From assembly GCA_035353055.1 (NCBI GenBank), contig DAOPYW010000011.1, positions 1 through 43,285 of the forward strand: a stretch of 43,285 nucleotides of DNA, given 5' to 3'. The DNA comes from JAAYDH01 sp035353055 (GTDB taxonomy: Bacteria; Bacillota_I; Bacilli_A; RFN20; CAG-826). A program made the translations under genes and the position numbers. Below are positions 15,472 through 24,401 of this stretch, in pieces (position 1 is the stretch's first letter; the number at the start of each line of letters is the position of its first letter). The notes beneath the pieces were generated by a model, which was given only the letters and a program-made list of their open reading frames with translations, made no database searches and was not told where the DNA came from.

Positions 15472-16110
15472 TTATTTGTTGTTTTTAACTTTTTTCTCTT
15501 GGTACTTTTGGTAGGAGTAGATGCAGCCACAATATTCTTGGAAATACATCTGATGCTCTTTGATAATTAGCAGCGATTGCTCATAGCCATTATCCTTTTT
15601 GAAATCGGCAAACAGCCATTTGGTGTAACAATGATTCTTTTCGAGTTCTTCACCGATGCTGTTGATGTCCTGGGCGTTCTTGTATCGCGAGATCGTCATC
15701 ACTGTTCCATAATAATCAAAGCCATGTGACTCTGCATAGTCAAAACCGGCAGACAATCTCTTTCGGAAACAAGCTCGGCATCTCTCGTGGCCTTCGGGCA
15801 TATCTCCATATTTAATCAAGTCTTTCATGTAGGTTGCGTTATCATATGGCTCTTCAATCAGTTCAATATCACTGCCTATCTCCGCGAGGTATCTCTTCAA
15901 TTCTTCCAAGCGGCGGATGTATTCCTCTTTAGGATAGATGTTGGAATTATTATACATCACCGAAATTTTGAAAAAAGGTTGAAGCTCTTGGAATGGAATT
16001 GTAAAACATGGCCCACAGCAAGTGTGCATTAAAAGAGTTGGTTTATTAGAAATATCTATCAAATCAAGGTTATTTTTAAGTATCTGTTGATAATTTTTCC
16101 TATTTCCCAT
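15472..16110 (-). CDS. queH: Epoxyqueuosine reductase QueH
   Basis: Last step of queuosine synthesis: reduction of epoxyqueuosine to queuosine in tRNA, as done by the non-orthologous QueG elsewhere. The 212-residue product has the DUF208 cysteine set: HTCCGPC at residues 29-35, C111-x2-C114, and EYCGC at 192-196, thought to hold an iron-sulfur cluster and extra metal. The frame is open further, but the ATG at 16110 is preferred; it overlaps the queA end by 11 bases, suggesting coupled translation. Together with queA, tgt and queT it completes a salvage route. Confidence 0.93.
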   Translation of the reverse strand: MGNRKNYQQILKNNLDLIDISNKPTLLMHTCCGPCFTIPFQELQPFFKISVMYNNSNIYPKEEYIRRLEELKRYLAEIGSDIELIEEPYDNATYMKDLIKYGDMPEGHERCRACFRKRLSAGFDYAESHGFDYYGTVMTISRYKNAQDINSIGEELEKNHCYTKWLFADFKKDNGYEQSLLIIKEHQMYFQEYCGCIYSYQKYQEKKVKNNK

Positions 16111-17131
16111 AGATGAACATTGCGTCTCCAAAAGAAAAGAAACGATATTTTTCTTTAACAGCATGCTGATAAATTTGAAGCGTAAATTCTCGATCCATAA
16201 ACGCCGAAACCAGCATCAATAAAGTTGATTTTGGGAGGTGAAAATTAGTGATTAAAGCATCGACAACTTGGTATTTATACCCAGGTTGAATAAAAATGTT
16301 CGTTAATTCTTTTGTAGGTTTAAACATTCCATACTTGGAATAGTTGGATTCGAGAGTTCTAACAGTAGTTGTGCCTATGGCAATAATGCGTTTCTTCTGC
16401 TCTTTAGCTTCATTCAATAAGCGAGCAGATTCTTCGCTGATCTCGTATAGTTCACTATGCATAATGTGGTTGTTTGTATCGGTGACTTTAACTGGCCTAA
16501 ATGTTCCGAGCCCAATATGCAAAGTAATATCGACAATCTTCACGCCTTTTTGAAGCAACTGGGTAAAAATATCATCGGTAAAATGGAATCCCGCGGTTGG
16601 AGCTGCAGCGCTTCCTTCAAATTTGGCGTAGACAGTCTGATAGCGATCGTTTGTGGTGATTTGCTTTTTGATATATGGCGGCAGAGGCATTCTTCCGAGC
16701 CTATCTAGCACCTCGAGAAAAATCCCTTGATAATGAAACTTAAAAATTCTTAAGCCCTCATCTCTTACTTCAATGCATTCCGCAACAAGTTCGCCATCTC
16801 CGAAAATAACTCGAGAACCAACTTTTAGGGATTTAGCAGGTTTGCATAGGCACTCCCAATTATCTTGGACAATTTGATTTAAAAGCAATAATTCACTGTG
16901 GGCGCCAGTCTTTTCTTTAATTCCTATCAAGCGAGCGGGAATGACTTTAGTGTTATTTCTAACCAAGACATCTCCTTTTTGCAAGTAGTCCAAAATATTG
17001 TAGAAATATTTATCTTCAAAAGTTTTGTTCTGATAATTGATGGCCAATAATCGGGAATGATCCCTTAAGTCCATTGGCTTTTGAGCAATTAATTCTTCGG
17101 GTAAATCGAAGTTAAAAAGATTAATATCCAT
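16100..17131 (-). CDS. queA: S-adenosylmethionine:tRNA ribosyltransferase-isomerase QueA
   Basis: Transfers and rearranges the ribosyl part of S-adenosylmethionine onto preQ1 in tRNA to give epoxyqueuosine. The 343-residue product starts with the family pattern FDLPEELIAQKPMDLRDHSRLL, and has VRNNTKVIPARL, GSAAAPTAGFHFT and the IGLGTFRPV block. Length is normal. The start codon overlaps the tgt stop by one base (TAATG). It sits in the queT-tgt-queA-queH operon. Confidence 0.97.
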   Translation of the reverse strand: MDINLFNFDLPEELIAQKPMDLRDHSRLLAINYQNKTFEDKYFYNILDYLQKGDVLVRNNTKVIPARLIGIKEKTGAHSELLLLNQIVQDNWECLCKPAKSLKVGSRVIFGDGELVAECIEVRDEGLRIFKFHYQGIFLEVLDRLGRMPLPPYIKKQITTNDRYQTVYAKFEGSAAAPTAGFHFTDDIFTQLLQKGVKIVDITLHIGLGTFRPVKVTDTNNHIMHSELYEISEESARLLNEAKEQKKRIIAIGTTTVRTLESNYSKYGMFKPTKELTNIFIQPGYKYQVVDALITNFHLPKSTLLMLVSAFMDREFTLQIYQHAVKEKYRFFSFGDAMFIYGK

Positions 17132-18282
17132 TAAAACCCTCTATCATCTCCGAAAGCTGCGAGATTAGCCTTCATGAAATCTCCGAAGCGGTCTTCTTTG
17201 ATCGCTTGTCGAGCCCCCTCCATCATGTGAATGAGGAAACGCAAATTATGAATGGACAATAAACGTTTGCCAAAAGTTTCATCACACACATAAAGATGGC
17301 GCAGGTAAGCTTTCGTATAATTCTTGCAGCAATAGCAGTCGCATTTTGGATCGAGGGGAGTAAAGTCTTCTTTATATTTTTCGTTTTTAATGTTGACTCT
17401 CCCTTGCGAGGTCATCAAAGCTCCATGTCTAGCAAGTCTGGTTGGCAGGACGCAGTCAAACATGTCGATTCCGCGAGCGATGCCACCGAGTAAATAGTCT
17501 ATTGACCCAACGCCCATTAAGTAGCGGGGTTTATCCTCAGGCAAGTATTTCACTGCATATTCAATCATTTCAAAGCATTTGTCTTTTGGCTCACCAATTG
17601 AAGTTCCCCCAATTGAATAGCCAGGAAAATTCATCTCCACCAAAGCTTCAGCACACATTTTTCTTAAATCTGGGTAATCGCCGCCTTGAACAATGCCAAA
17701 TAAGGCTTGATCTTCTCTCTTGTGAGCACCTAATCCACGCCGAGCCCACCGAAGAGTTCTCTCAGTCGATTTTTTAACATATTCATAGCTGGCTGGCCAA
17801 GGGATACATTCATCAAAAGACATGATGATGTCGGCGCCAAGTTTCTCTTGAATCTCTATTGCTGATTCTGGAGAAAAGAAAAGTTTATCTCCATTGAGAT
17901 GACTCTTAAAATGAACTCCTTCATCAGTTATTTTCCGCTTTTCAGCAAGGGAAAAAACTTGAAAGCCACCAGAGTCGGTTAAAATTGGGCCATCATAGTT
18001 CATAAATTTATGCAAGCCACCAGCTTTTTGTACCACATCAGGTCCTGGTCTAACAAAAAGGTGATAGGTATTGGCGAGTATTACTCCCGATCCGATTTGC
18101 TTGAGTTCTTCCGGTGACAGAGTTTTGACTGTTGCCAGCGTACCCACTGGCATAAACATTGGAACTTCAACATTTCCATGCGGGGTATGCAAAATCCCGT
18201 ATCTAGCTCCTGTTTGTTTATCGATATGTAATATTTCTAAGTAAAAGTCTTTCATGTGCTCCACTATTTTAAACATTATCAT
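17131..18282 (-). CDS. tgt: Queuine/preQ1 tRNA-ribosyltransferase
   Basis: Exchanges guanine-34 of GUN-anticodon tRNAs for preQ1. The 383-residue product has the catalytic Asp in LTDSGGFQ (D103), VQGGDYPDLR, the second-Asp region RGIDMFDCVLPTR, and the zinc site C-x-C-x2-C followed by a downstream His (CDCYCCKNY ... SIHNL). The ATG at 18282 overlaps the queT stop (ATGA); an alternative ATG at 18255 with a GGAG upstream would remove 9 residues. The bacterial-type enzyme uses preQ1. Confidence 0.97.
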   Translation of the reverse strand: MIMFKIVEHMKDFYLEILHIDKQTGARYGILHTPHGNVEVPMFMPVGTLATVKTLSPEELKQIGSGVILANTYHLFVRPGPDVVQKAGGLHKFMNYDGPILTDSGGFQVFSLAEKRKITDEGVHFKSHLNGDKLFFSPESAIEIQEKLGADIIMSFDECIPWPASYEYVKKSTERTLRWARRGLGAHKREDQALFGIVQGGDYPDLRKMCAEALVEMNFPGYSIGGTSIGEPKDKCFEMIEYAVKYLPEDKPRYLMGVGSIDYLLGGIARGIDMFDCVLPTRLARHGALMTSQGRVNIKNEKYKEDFTPLDPKCDCYCCKNYTKAYLRHLYVCDETFGKRLLSIHNLRFLIHMMEGARQAIKEDRFGDFMKANLAAFGDDRGF

Positions 18283-18782
18283 AGTTTAAAAGCAAGGTTC
18301 TGATTAGCTCGTATCAACTTTAAAAAAGTTTCCTGCTTTCTCAAAATCATAAGCAGCACATATCCAACAATCATCACGGCTAATTCACCGAGCGCGACCG
18401 TTCCAGCATAAAACCAAAAGGAGGCTGGCGATGGAACAAAGAGAAACAGCATTAATCCGACAATTAAACCATTCACAACAATTGGATAGAGAATAGACAC
18501 AAGAAGAATTTTGGAATAGCAAACTAGCAAACAAGCTATTAGGGTTGCCACGGTCCCAAACAAAATGTCAAAATACGACACTGAGGAAAACAAATTAGCT
18601 AGCAAGCAACCAATGGTTAATCCAACAACATAATCTTTGCGAAAGAAACACAGTAATACCATGATTTCTGCGATGCGAAATTGTATTGGTCCATATGAAA
18701 ATTGGTAGGTTACTAACGTTAGCACGACATATAGCGCAGCGATAATGCCATTATAGGCAATATCTTTAATGGAAATTTTCAA
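18279..18782 (-). CDS. queT: QueT-type queuosine-precursor transporter (ECF S component)
   Basis: Small integral membrane protein that should capture preQ1 or a related base for an energy-coupling-factor transporter. The 167-residue product has about five hydrophobic spans and the QueT landmarks YGPIQFRIAEIMVLLCFF and GLTIGCLLANLFSS. I take the TTG at 18782 as start because a perfect AGGAGG lies 8 nt upstream; a GTG at 18827 would add 15 charged residues with no ribosome binding site. The ATPase and T components of the ECF system are not in the window. Its linkage to tgt, queA and queH supports the substrate. Confidence 0.88.
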   Translation of the reverse strand: MKISIKDIAYNGIIAALYVVLTLVTYQFSYGPIQFRIAEIMVLLCFFRKDYVVGLTIGCLLANLFSSVSYFDILFGTVATLIACLLVCYSKILLVSILYPIVVNGLIVGLMLFLFVPSPASFWFYAGTVALGELAVMIVGYVLLMILRKQETFLKLIRANQNLAFKL

Positions 18783-18834
18783 AAATTTTTCCTCCTTGTT
18801 TTTTGAGTGGTTAGGCAAGGACAACACTCTAGAT

Positions 18835-19743
18835 TTATTTGATTAGTTTCATGACAAGCGGGCAAATATCGAGAATCTTAATATCTTTGTTCAACTTTTG
18901 TTCAATGGTATTTGTCACGGCGATATCAACAATATTAGCTCGTTTGAATTTTTTGATATTATGATTGGAAAACACTGCATGAGTTGCCCCAATTAACACT
19001 TTTTTGGCTCCATGGTTATAGAGGAGATTGGCAGCAGAGATGATTGTTCCACCAGTATCAATAATGTCGTCAATGATGATGCATACTTTATTTTTAATGA
19101 GTCTATCATCAACAACAAGATGCTCTGCAACATTGGCCTTTGGTCTTACTTTATCAAGGATGACTTTGGTTCCGCCAATTCTTCCTACAAGGCTATCAGC
19201 ACGATGGTTGGCGCCATGATCAGGGGAGACCACCACTACTTCGCTTTTAGAAAGATGATTCTCTTTCATGTAGTTTAAATAATACTCAGCGAATAAGTCG
19301 CTGGTCGTCGCATCAACGATGCTCCGTTTAAAAAACTTCTCGATATCTGGATGATGGAGATCAAATGTCGTCAGAGAATCGTAGTTAGCTGTCTCGATGA
19401 TATTGCTGACTACTTCGCAGCTGACTGGCTCGTTAAACCAGCTCACTCTCTCTTGTCGAGAGTAACCGAAATACGGAATAAATAGTTGAATTGATTTTGC
19501 ACCTGAGCGATTGACGGAATCGAGCAACAAGAGTAATTCAAAAATTCTTTCGTGGGCTTTTTTAAAAGTTGATTCGATAATAATGGCATCTTTGCCTTTG
19601 ACGCTAGATAGGGTTTTAACTAAAACTTCGCCGTCAGCGAAACGGGTGAGAGAAATCCGGCCGAGCTTGGCATTTAATTTAGCGGCCAATTCCCGAGCTA
19701 ATTTTTTATTTTGGGATAGGGAAAATACAATGTAATCTTTCAT
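18835..19743 (-). CDS. prs: Ribose-phosphate pyrophosphokinase, divergent
   Basis: Makes PRPP from ribose-5-phosphate and ATP for nucleotide synthesis. The 302-residue protein keeps the PRPP-binding loop CIIIDDIIDTGGTI near residues 213-226, the RFADGE segment near residue 34, and DLHHPDIEKFF, SPDHGANHRAD and ILDKVRP. Several normally invariant positions differ: RQDRK reads RQERV and is followed by SWFNEPVS, and the SPDVGG motif reads SPDHGA. It is therefore a divergent member, perhaps with changed regulation. It lies 3 bases after the putative pseudokinase gene. Confidence 0.85.
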   Translation of the reverse strand: MKDYIVFSLSQNKKLARELAAKLNAKLGRISLTRFADGEVLVKTLSSVKGKDAIIIESTFKKAHERIFELLLLLDSVNRSGAKSIQLFIPYFGYSRQERVSWFNEPVSCEVVSNIIETANYDSLTTFDLHHPDIEKFFKRSIVDATTSDLFAEYYLNYMKENHLSKSEVVVVSPDHGANHRADSLVGRIGGTKVILDKVRPKANVAEHLVVDDRLIKNKVCIIIDDIIDTGGTIISAANLLYNHGAKKVLIGATHAVFSNHNIKKFKRANIVDIAVTNTIEQKLNKDIKILDICPLVMKLIK

Positions 19744-19746
19744 AAC

Positions 19747-20334
19747 CTATCGATAATATTTTACCACAGTTAGGGCAATGCTTTTATTAATCAAAGATTG
19801 ATCAACATCAGCTCTTTTATGATCAATATTAATTCCGTTCGCATCTAAGTATTTGGTAAATTCGCGGCAATAGAACCAATACCATATGCCAATCTTTTCA
19901 AAAGTTTTCTTCTCATCATATTTCTCAAAAATCTGCGGAATATAATAGAGCTTTTTTTCATAGTACTTATAGTTCTTTGGATCGAAGCTTAAGAGGATTT
20001 TGGCGTTTTTCATATACCAATTGTCGATAAAAATGTCATTAAAAAATTCTTCTGGAAGATCTTTTTCTAGAAGAACATCTAAAACAGTTGGTCCGGGAAT
20101 AAAATCGACGGCAACAATGTGCTTTTTCTTATCGTGACAATAAATTTTTGGGGAGAGGATTCCCGATACAGACAATTTGTGAGCGGAGTCGATGTATCGC
20201 TCAAAGCCATCTTCATCATTGCCAAAATCTTTCAAAAAATAAATTTTGTTTTTCCGACTGACTTTTTTGCTTCGCTCTCCTAGAGACTCAATGACATCAA
20301 AGAATTTTCGTCTAATTTCTATTTGTTCAATCAT
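19747..20334 (-). CDS. Protein-kinase-fold-like protein, probable pseudokinase
   Basis: Not a family I can name with certainty. The 195-residue product resembles small bacterial lipopolysaccharide or aminoglycoside-kinase-like proteins: an N-lobe with YFLKDF (K35 as the possible ATP-binding Lys), GILSPKIYCHD and VAVDFIPGPTVLDVLL, and a later segment SFDPKNYKYYEKKLYYIP. Where kinases have Asp-x4-Asn and a metal-binding Asp, this has S116-x4-N121 and P133, so both catalytic aspartates seem lost. It probably heads the prs-que operon. The start ATG has no Shine-Dalgarno sequence and lies 9 nt from a perfect -10. Function is unknown; kinase fold is inference. Confidence 0.5.
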   Translation of the reverse strand: MIEQIEIRRKFFDVIESLGERSKKVSRKNKIYFLKDFGNDEDGFERYIDSAHKLSVSGILSPKIYCHDKKKHIVAVDFIPGPTVLDVLLEKDLPEEFFNDIFIDNWYMKNAKILLSFDPKNYKYYEKKLYYIPQIFEKYDEKKTFEKIGIWYWFYCREFTKYLDANGINIDHKRADVDQSLINKSIALTVVKYYR

Positions 20335-20343
20335 AACGCAATT

Positions 20344-20349
20344 ATTATA
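20344..20349 (-). promoter_or_regulatory. -10 box close to the start codon, prs-que operon
   Basis: A perfect TATAAT on the minus strand ends 9 bases before the ATG of the first gene; a weak -35 (TTGTTT) lies 16 bp upstream. Transcription would start only about 2-4 nt before the ATG, so the mRNA would be almost leaderless. No ribosome binding site is seen. Inference from sequence only. Confidence 0.45.
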
Positions 20350-20432
20350 TGTTATTTAATTTATTAAACAAACAGGATTTTCTTTAAAGAAATCCCACTT
20401 AATGTGCTAGTATTTATTTACGAGGCTTTTTT

Positions 20433-21626
20433 ATGAAAAATGTAGAGCGTTTTATACGATATGCCAGAATCGACACTCAAGCGGACGACACGAGTGAGAA
20501 GGTTCCTTCAACTGACAAACAAAAAAATCTTTCGATTTTGCTCGTTAAAGAATTAAAAGAATTGGGGCTAGATGATGCCTATATCGATGAGCACGGGGTT
20601 GTTTATGCTCATTTAAAAGGAAAGGGAGACAAAATAGGCTTTAATGCCCATGTCGATACCGCTCTTGAAGTCACTGATGAGAACTGCGAACCTAAAATAA
20701 TTAAAAAGTATGATGGAAGCGATATTCCTTTGAATGATGAATATGTTTTATCCAGCAAACAATTCCCCACATTATTGGACCATGTAGGAAAAGACTTGGT
20801 AGTTACAAGTGGCAACTCATTATTAGGAGCTGACGACAAGGCAGGAATCGCTATCATTATGGCTGCCCTTGAATATTTCCATAAAAATCCAACAGTTAAG
20901 CACCACAACATTTCGGTTGCTTTTACTCCTGATGAAGAAATCGGTCTTGGAGCGGCGCATTTTGATTTGAAAAAAATGGATGCTGATTACGCTTTTACAA
21001 TAGATGGAGACTTCATCGATTCAATCGATTATGAAAATTTCAATGCTCAGTCCGCCAAAGTTCACGTTCGAGGAGTAGCTGTTCATCCAGGAGAAGGAAA
21101 AAACGCTTTGATAAACGCAATCCTTGTTTTGCATGAATTAATATCAGGTTTGCCCATCAAAGAGACACCTTTTGACGCAAATGAAGATGAAGGTTATTGG
21201 CATATCACTAGTCTTAATGGAACTAGCGAGTATGCAGAACTAGATATGATCCTTCGTGATTTTGACAAAAAACAATTGTTAGAACGATCGTCATTAGTTA
21301 AGAAATTAGCAGATCAATTGAAAGCAAAATATCCTAAGATTTCGATTGATGTCATAATCAAAGATCAATATGAAAACATGAAGCCTTTTGTCGAAAAAGA
21401 TCCTCGGCCAGTGGAGCTAGCTAAAAAATGTCTCCTGAAAAACGGCATCGCTCCCAAGAGCACTAAAATCCGAGGTGGAACCGATGGAGCAGCATTCTCA
21501 AAAATGGGATTAGTTACTCCAAATTTAGGAACTGGAAGTTATAATCATCATGGACGTTACGAATACTTGGTGATCCAAGAGTTCGAAAAGATGATTGATA
21601 TTGTGATTGATATGATGAGGCTATAA
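20433..21626 (+). CDS. pepT: Peptidase T, tripeptide aminopeptidase
   Basis: A di-zinc M20-family peptidase that cleaves the N-terminal residue of tripeptides in the cytoplasm. The 397-residue product keeps H73 and D75 in NAHVDTA, D134 in LLGADDKAGIA, the E168-E169 pair in PDEEIG, D191 in TIDGDF, and the C-terminal NHHGRYEY. Length is near the usual ~408. A weak GAGG precedes the ATG, with a possible -10 TAGTAT at 20408-20413. It begins a three-gene run with the nucleoside hydrolase and ribokinase; the divergent neighbour is the pseudokinase-like gene. Confidence 0.95.
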   Translation: MKNVERFIRYARIDTQADDTSEKVPSTDKQKNLSILLVKELKELGLDDAYIDEHGVVYAHLKGKGDKIGFNAHVDTALEVTDENCEPKIIKKYDGSDIPLNDEYVLSSKQFPTLLDHVGKDLVVTSGNSLLGADDKAGIAIIMAALEYFHKNPTVKHHNISVAFTPDEEIGLGAAHFDLKKMDADYAFTIDGDFIDSIDYENFNAQSAKVHVRGVAVHPGEGKNALINAILVLHELISGLPIKETPFDANEDEGYWHITSLNGTSEYAELDMILRDFDKKQLLERSSLVKKLADQLKAKYPKISIDVIIKDQYENMKPFVEKDPRPVELAKKCLLKNGIAPKSTKIRGGTDGAAFSKMGLVTPNLGTGSYNHHGRYEYLVIQEFEKMIDIVIDMMRL

Positions 21627-21628
21627 AA

Positions 21629-22564
21629 ATGGAAAAGAAAAAAATTATTCTCGATTGTGACCCAGGCCACGATGATGCTATTGCAATTCTTTTAGCGGGT
21701 TTCTCACCAAAGATTCATTTGTTAGGAATCTCTGTTGCTTCAGGAAACCAAACTATTGAAAAGACCGCTCGTAATACTTTGAATATTTGCCGGTATTTTA
21801 ATATTGATGTGCCAATTGCTGTTGGCTGCTCTCGCCCGCTTGTGGCTTCGCCAATGATTTGCTCGCAAATCCATGGAGAGAGTGGACTTGATGGCTTTGA
21901 CTTCCCGGTTTACGAACAAAAATTTGATTCTAGGCACGGAGCTCAGCTGATTATTGATTTATTAAAGCAAAATGAAGATGTCACGGTCGTCACAACAGGA
22001 CCAATGACTAATTTAGCCCTCGCATTAAGACTCGCTCCAGAAATCATTCCTCATATCCACGAAATTATTTTCATGGGTGGCTCAGTAGACAATGGAAACG
22101 TTTCTCCAGCTGCCGAATTTAACATATTAGTTGATCCAGAATCCGCCCATATTGTTTTGCATTCAGGCATTCCTACAAAGATGGTTGGACTTAATGTCAC
22201 ACGAAAAGTTTTAGTGACTGATGAAATTATCAACAAAGCCTCATTGCTTAACACTAAGGCTTCAGTTTTCTTCACGAAACTAATGCGTGTTTTCTTGGAC
22301 AACCAAAGGAAAATCTTCCAAGTGAAGGGAGCCCCATTGCATGACCCGGTCACCATCGCTTCGATAATCGATGAATCCCTAGTTAAATTCCAAGATATGA
22401 ATGTCGAGATCGATATCTCTCATGGCAGCAGTTATGGAAGAACCAATTGCGATGTCTTTAATTATCTGCATGCACCTCAGAATTGCCAAGTAGCAATGGA
22501 TGTCGATGTAGGTAAATTTTGGAGCATCATCAATTCCTGTTTAGGAGGAAAATCTTATGAGTAA
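21629..22564 (+). CDS. Nucleoside hydrolase, IunH/Rih family
   Basis: Hydrolyses ribonucleosides to ribose plus base. The 311-residue protein has the calcium-binding DCDPGHDDA at residues 9-17, TTGPMTNLALAL, IIFMGGSV and the C-terminal LHDPVTIAS with its conserved Asp. Substrate preference (purine, pyrimidine or mixed) cannot be read safely. It starts 2 bases after the pepT stop with GAGG upstream, and its end overlaps the ribokinase start by 8 bases. Pairing with ribokinase makes sense because ribose is its product, and a nucleoside-type importer lies at 37481-42597. Confidence 0.93.
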   Translation: MEKKKIILDCDPGHDDAIAILLAGFSPKIHLLGISVASGNQTIEKTARNTLNICRYFNIDVPIAVGCSRPLVASPMICSQIHGESGLDGFDFPVYEQKFDSRHGAQLIIDLLKQNEDVTVVTTGPMTNLALALRLAPEIIPHIHEIIFMGGSVDNGNVSPAAEFNILVDPESAHIVLHSGIPTKMVGLNVTRKVLVTDEIINKASLLNTKASVFFTKLMRVFLDNQRKIFQVKGAPLHDPVTIASIIDESLVKFQDMNVEIDISHGSSYGRTNCDVFNYLHAPQNCQVAMDVDVGKFWSIINSCLGGKSYE

Positions 22565-23444
22565 AATACTTGTCATCGGCAGTCTTAGCATTGATAATGT
22601 CACCTATACTAAGATTCTTCCTGGGCCAGGCACTACTGTAATTGGAGAATCATTTCTTTCAAACGTCGGAGGAAAAGGCGCGAACCAAGCGTGCGCAGCG
22701 ACATTTTTGGGCGGAGATGTTACATTTTTCGGCTCTATCGGAAACGATGGTAATGGAAAAGTAATTTCAGAATACTTAAAATCTCTGGGAATAAAGGGTG
22801 TCCTTAAAAAATCCAAACTGCCAACTGGGGTAGCCACTATTACTCTCGACACTAAAACGGGAGAGAACCGCATCGTGATTGTTCCTGGCGCAAATATGGA
22901 TATCACAAAAGCAGACATCGAATATATTTTAAGTAAAGAAACGGATGCAAAATTTTTGTTAATCCAATTAGAAAACCCTGTAAAAACCGTCTGTTTTGCT
23001 TTAAAAAAGGCGAAAGAACTTGGACTAACCACTATTTTGAATCCTGCTCCTTTTCATGAATTACCTGAAGAAGCATTTCCCAATATTGATTATTTTGTCC
23101 CCAATGAGCACGAGCTTGCCAGTTATGTTGGTAGTCAAAATACTAACTATCAGGAAGCCGCAATCCCCTTGCTCAAAAAAGGCATCAAGAAAATTATTGT
23201 AACCTTAGGTCAAAATGGTTCAATGCTTATTAGCCACGACCAAATAAAGCATGTTAATCCTATTAAAGTTGAGGCGGTGGACACCACAGCTGCCGGCGAT
23301 AGTTACCTCGGCGCTCTCGTGACTGCATTAAGCCAAGAAAAAACCATTGAAGAAGCTATGGAATTTGCAACTCGCTGTAGTGCAATTACTGTCACTCGCA
23401 AAGGAGCAATTACATCACTTCCAAAATTGGGGGATCTCAAATAA
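22557..23444 (+). CDS. rbsK: Ribokinase
   Basis: PfkB-family kinase converting ribose to ribose-5-phosphate. The 295-residue protein has the substrate-binding GGKGANQA at residues 38-45, the NPAP segment near 162, and the catalytic block VDTTAAGDSYLGAL with D248. The ATG lies within the end of the hydrolase gene (ATGAGTAA overlap) and has a perfect AGGAGG. It should pass ribose from nucleoside breakdown to PRPP synthesis and the pentose phosphate pathway. Its stop codon abuts the stop of the opposite-strand gene with no space. Confidence 0.94.
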   Translation: MSKILVIGSLSIDNVTYTKILPGPGTTVIGESFLSNVGGKGANQACAATFLGGDVTFFGSIGNDGNGKVISEYLKSLGIKGVLKKSKLPTGVATITLDTKTGENRIVIVPGANMDITKADIEYILSKETDAKFLLIQLENPVKTVCFALKKAKELGLTTILNPAPFHELPEEAFPNIDYFVPNEHELASYVGSQNTNYQEAAIPLLKKGIKKIIVTLGQNGSMLISHDQIKHVNPIKVEAVDTTAAGDSYLGALVTALSQEKTIEEAMEFATRCSAITVTRKGAITSLPKLGDLK

Positions 23445-24380
23445 TTATTTTTCTAAAATTATTAATGCTTTTTCTTTAAAATTATCCCCTCCGAGAAAAA
23501 AGCTTCTCGAATGGGCAGCATCAGGAACAAGCAGTAGGTATTTTTCTGATGAGCAAGCATCGAAATTGCGTTGGCTCATGAAATAAGGAACAAAATTATC
23601 TTTCATTCCATGCGCGAAAAAAATCGGCATTTTACAATCCACCAATATTTTTCGGGTGTCAACTTTTCGAATATTAACTCTTAAAACCAAACTTGTCCAA
23701 ATTCCACATAGCCAATTTAAGAGAGGGACCACAAAAGCTCCTTTGTGCTGGATGATCATGTGCTCCATTTGTTTATAGGGACTATAGAAGCCGCAATCAG
23801 CTATCACACCTTTTACGCGATTTGGGAAAGGTTCTTTTAATGACAAAAGAACGCTTGTGGCCCCCATTGACATACCCCACAAATAAATGGAGTCATCATT
23901 AAGATTTAAAAGATATTCAACCCAGGAATGCACGTCATGCTGCTCTTTAACTCCCATAGTGATGTGCTTGCCTTCGCTCAAACAATGTCCTCTTTGATCG
24001 ACTTCTAAAAAGCTGACATCAAGAGTTCTAAGCCATTCATTAACTAAGCAAAAGTCTCCTTCAGGAATACCACGATATCCATGAAAAAGCAAAATTGTCT
24101 TTTTAGCGTCTTTCTTGCGGAAATATTTGCCGTGCAACTTAATGCCATCATAGGACTTAATCCAAACATCTTCACCATTATGGCGATACCAATCCATTGA
24201 GGCGAGGGCCCTGTCCATGTCTTCCTTCTTTTCGTAGCGGGGAATCCACGGCTTTTTATCAGTGCACCAAGCACTTTTTCGGTATAGAGTCAGCCATGTT
24301 AAAAGCAAAGATAAAATCAATAGTAAAAGGAAAGGCAAAATTATCAATCCAATAATTAAAACCCAAACCCACCAATACAT
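23445..24380 (-). CDS. Membrane-anchored alpha/beta hydrolase (Ser nucleophile)
   Basis: A 311-residue protein with an N-terminal hydrophobic anchor (residues 3-32) and an alpha/beta hydrolase domain. The oxyanion segment is FHGYRG near residue 99, the nucleophile elbow GMSMG places S171, and D261 (KDNFVP) and H290 (DAAHSRS) complete the triad. The substrate is unknown; related proteins are often esterases or lipases. It is paralogous to the upstream gene, which has Cys in place of the Ser. A TATAAT 6 nt before the ATG suggests its own leaderless transcript. The gene ends against rbsK on the other strand. Confidence 0.88.
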   Translation of the reverse strand: MYWWVWVLIIGLIILPFLLLLILSLLLTWLTLYRKSAWCTDKKPWIPRYEKKEDMDRALASMDWYRHNGEDVWIKSYDGIKLHGKYFRKKDAKKTILLFHGYRGIPEGDFCLVNEWLRTLDVSFLEVDQRGHCLSEGKHITMGVKEQHDVHSWVEYLLNLNDDSIYLWGMSMGATSVLLSLKEPFPNRVKGVIADCGFYSPYKQMEHMIIQHKGAFVVPLLNWLCGIWTSLVLRVNIRKVDTRKILVDCKMPIFFAHGMKDNFVPYFMSQRNFDACSSEKYLLLVPDAAHSRSFFLGGDNFKEKALIILEK

Positions 24381-24386
24381 GGGATT

Positions 24387-24392
24387 ATTATA
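24387..24392 (-). promoter_or_regulatory. -10 box 6 nt before ATG, hydrolase gene
   Basis: A perfect TATAAT lies exactly 6 bases upstream of the hydrolase ATG, between it and the end of the preceding gene. A -35-like TTGAAG is at 15 bp spacing, somewhat short. Transcription would begin at or near the A of ATG; no Shine-Dalgarno sequence is seen. Confidence 0.5.
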
Positions 24393-24401
24393 TCTCGCTA
24401 T

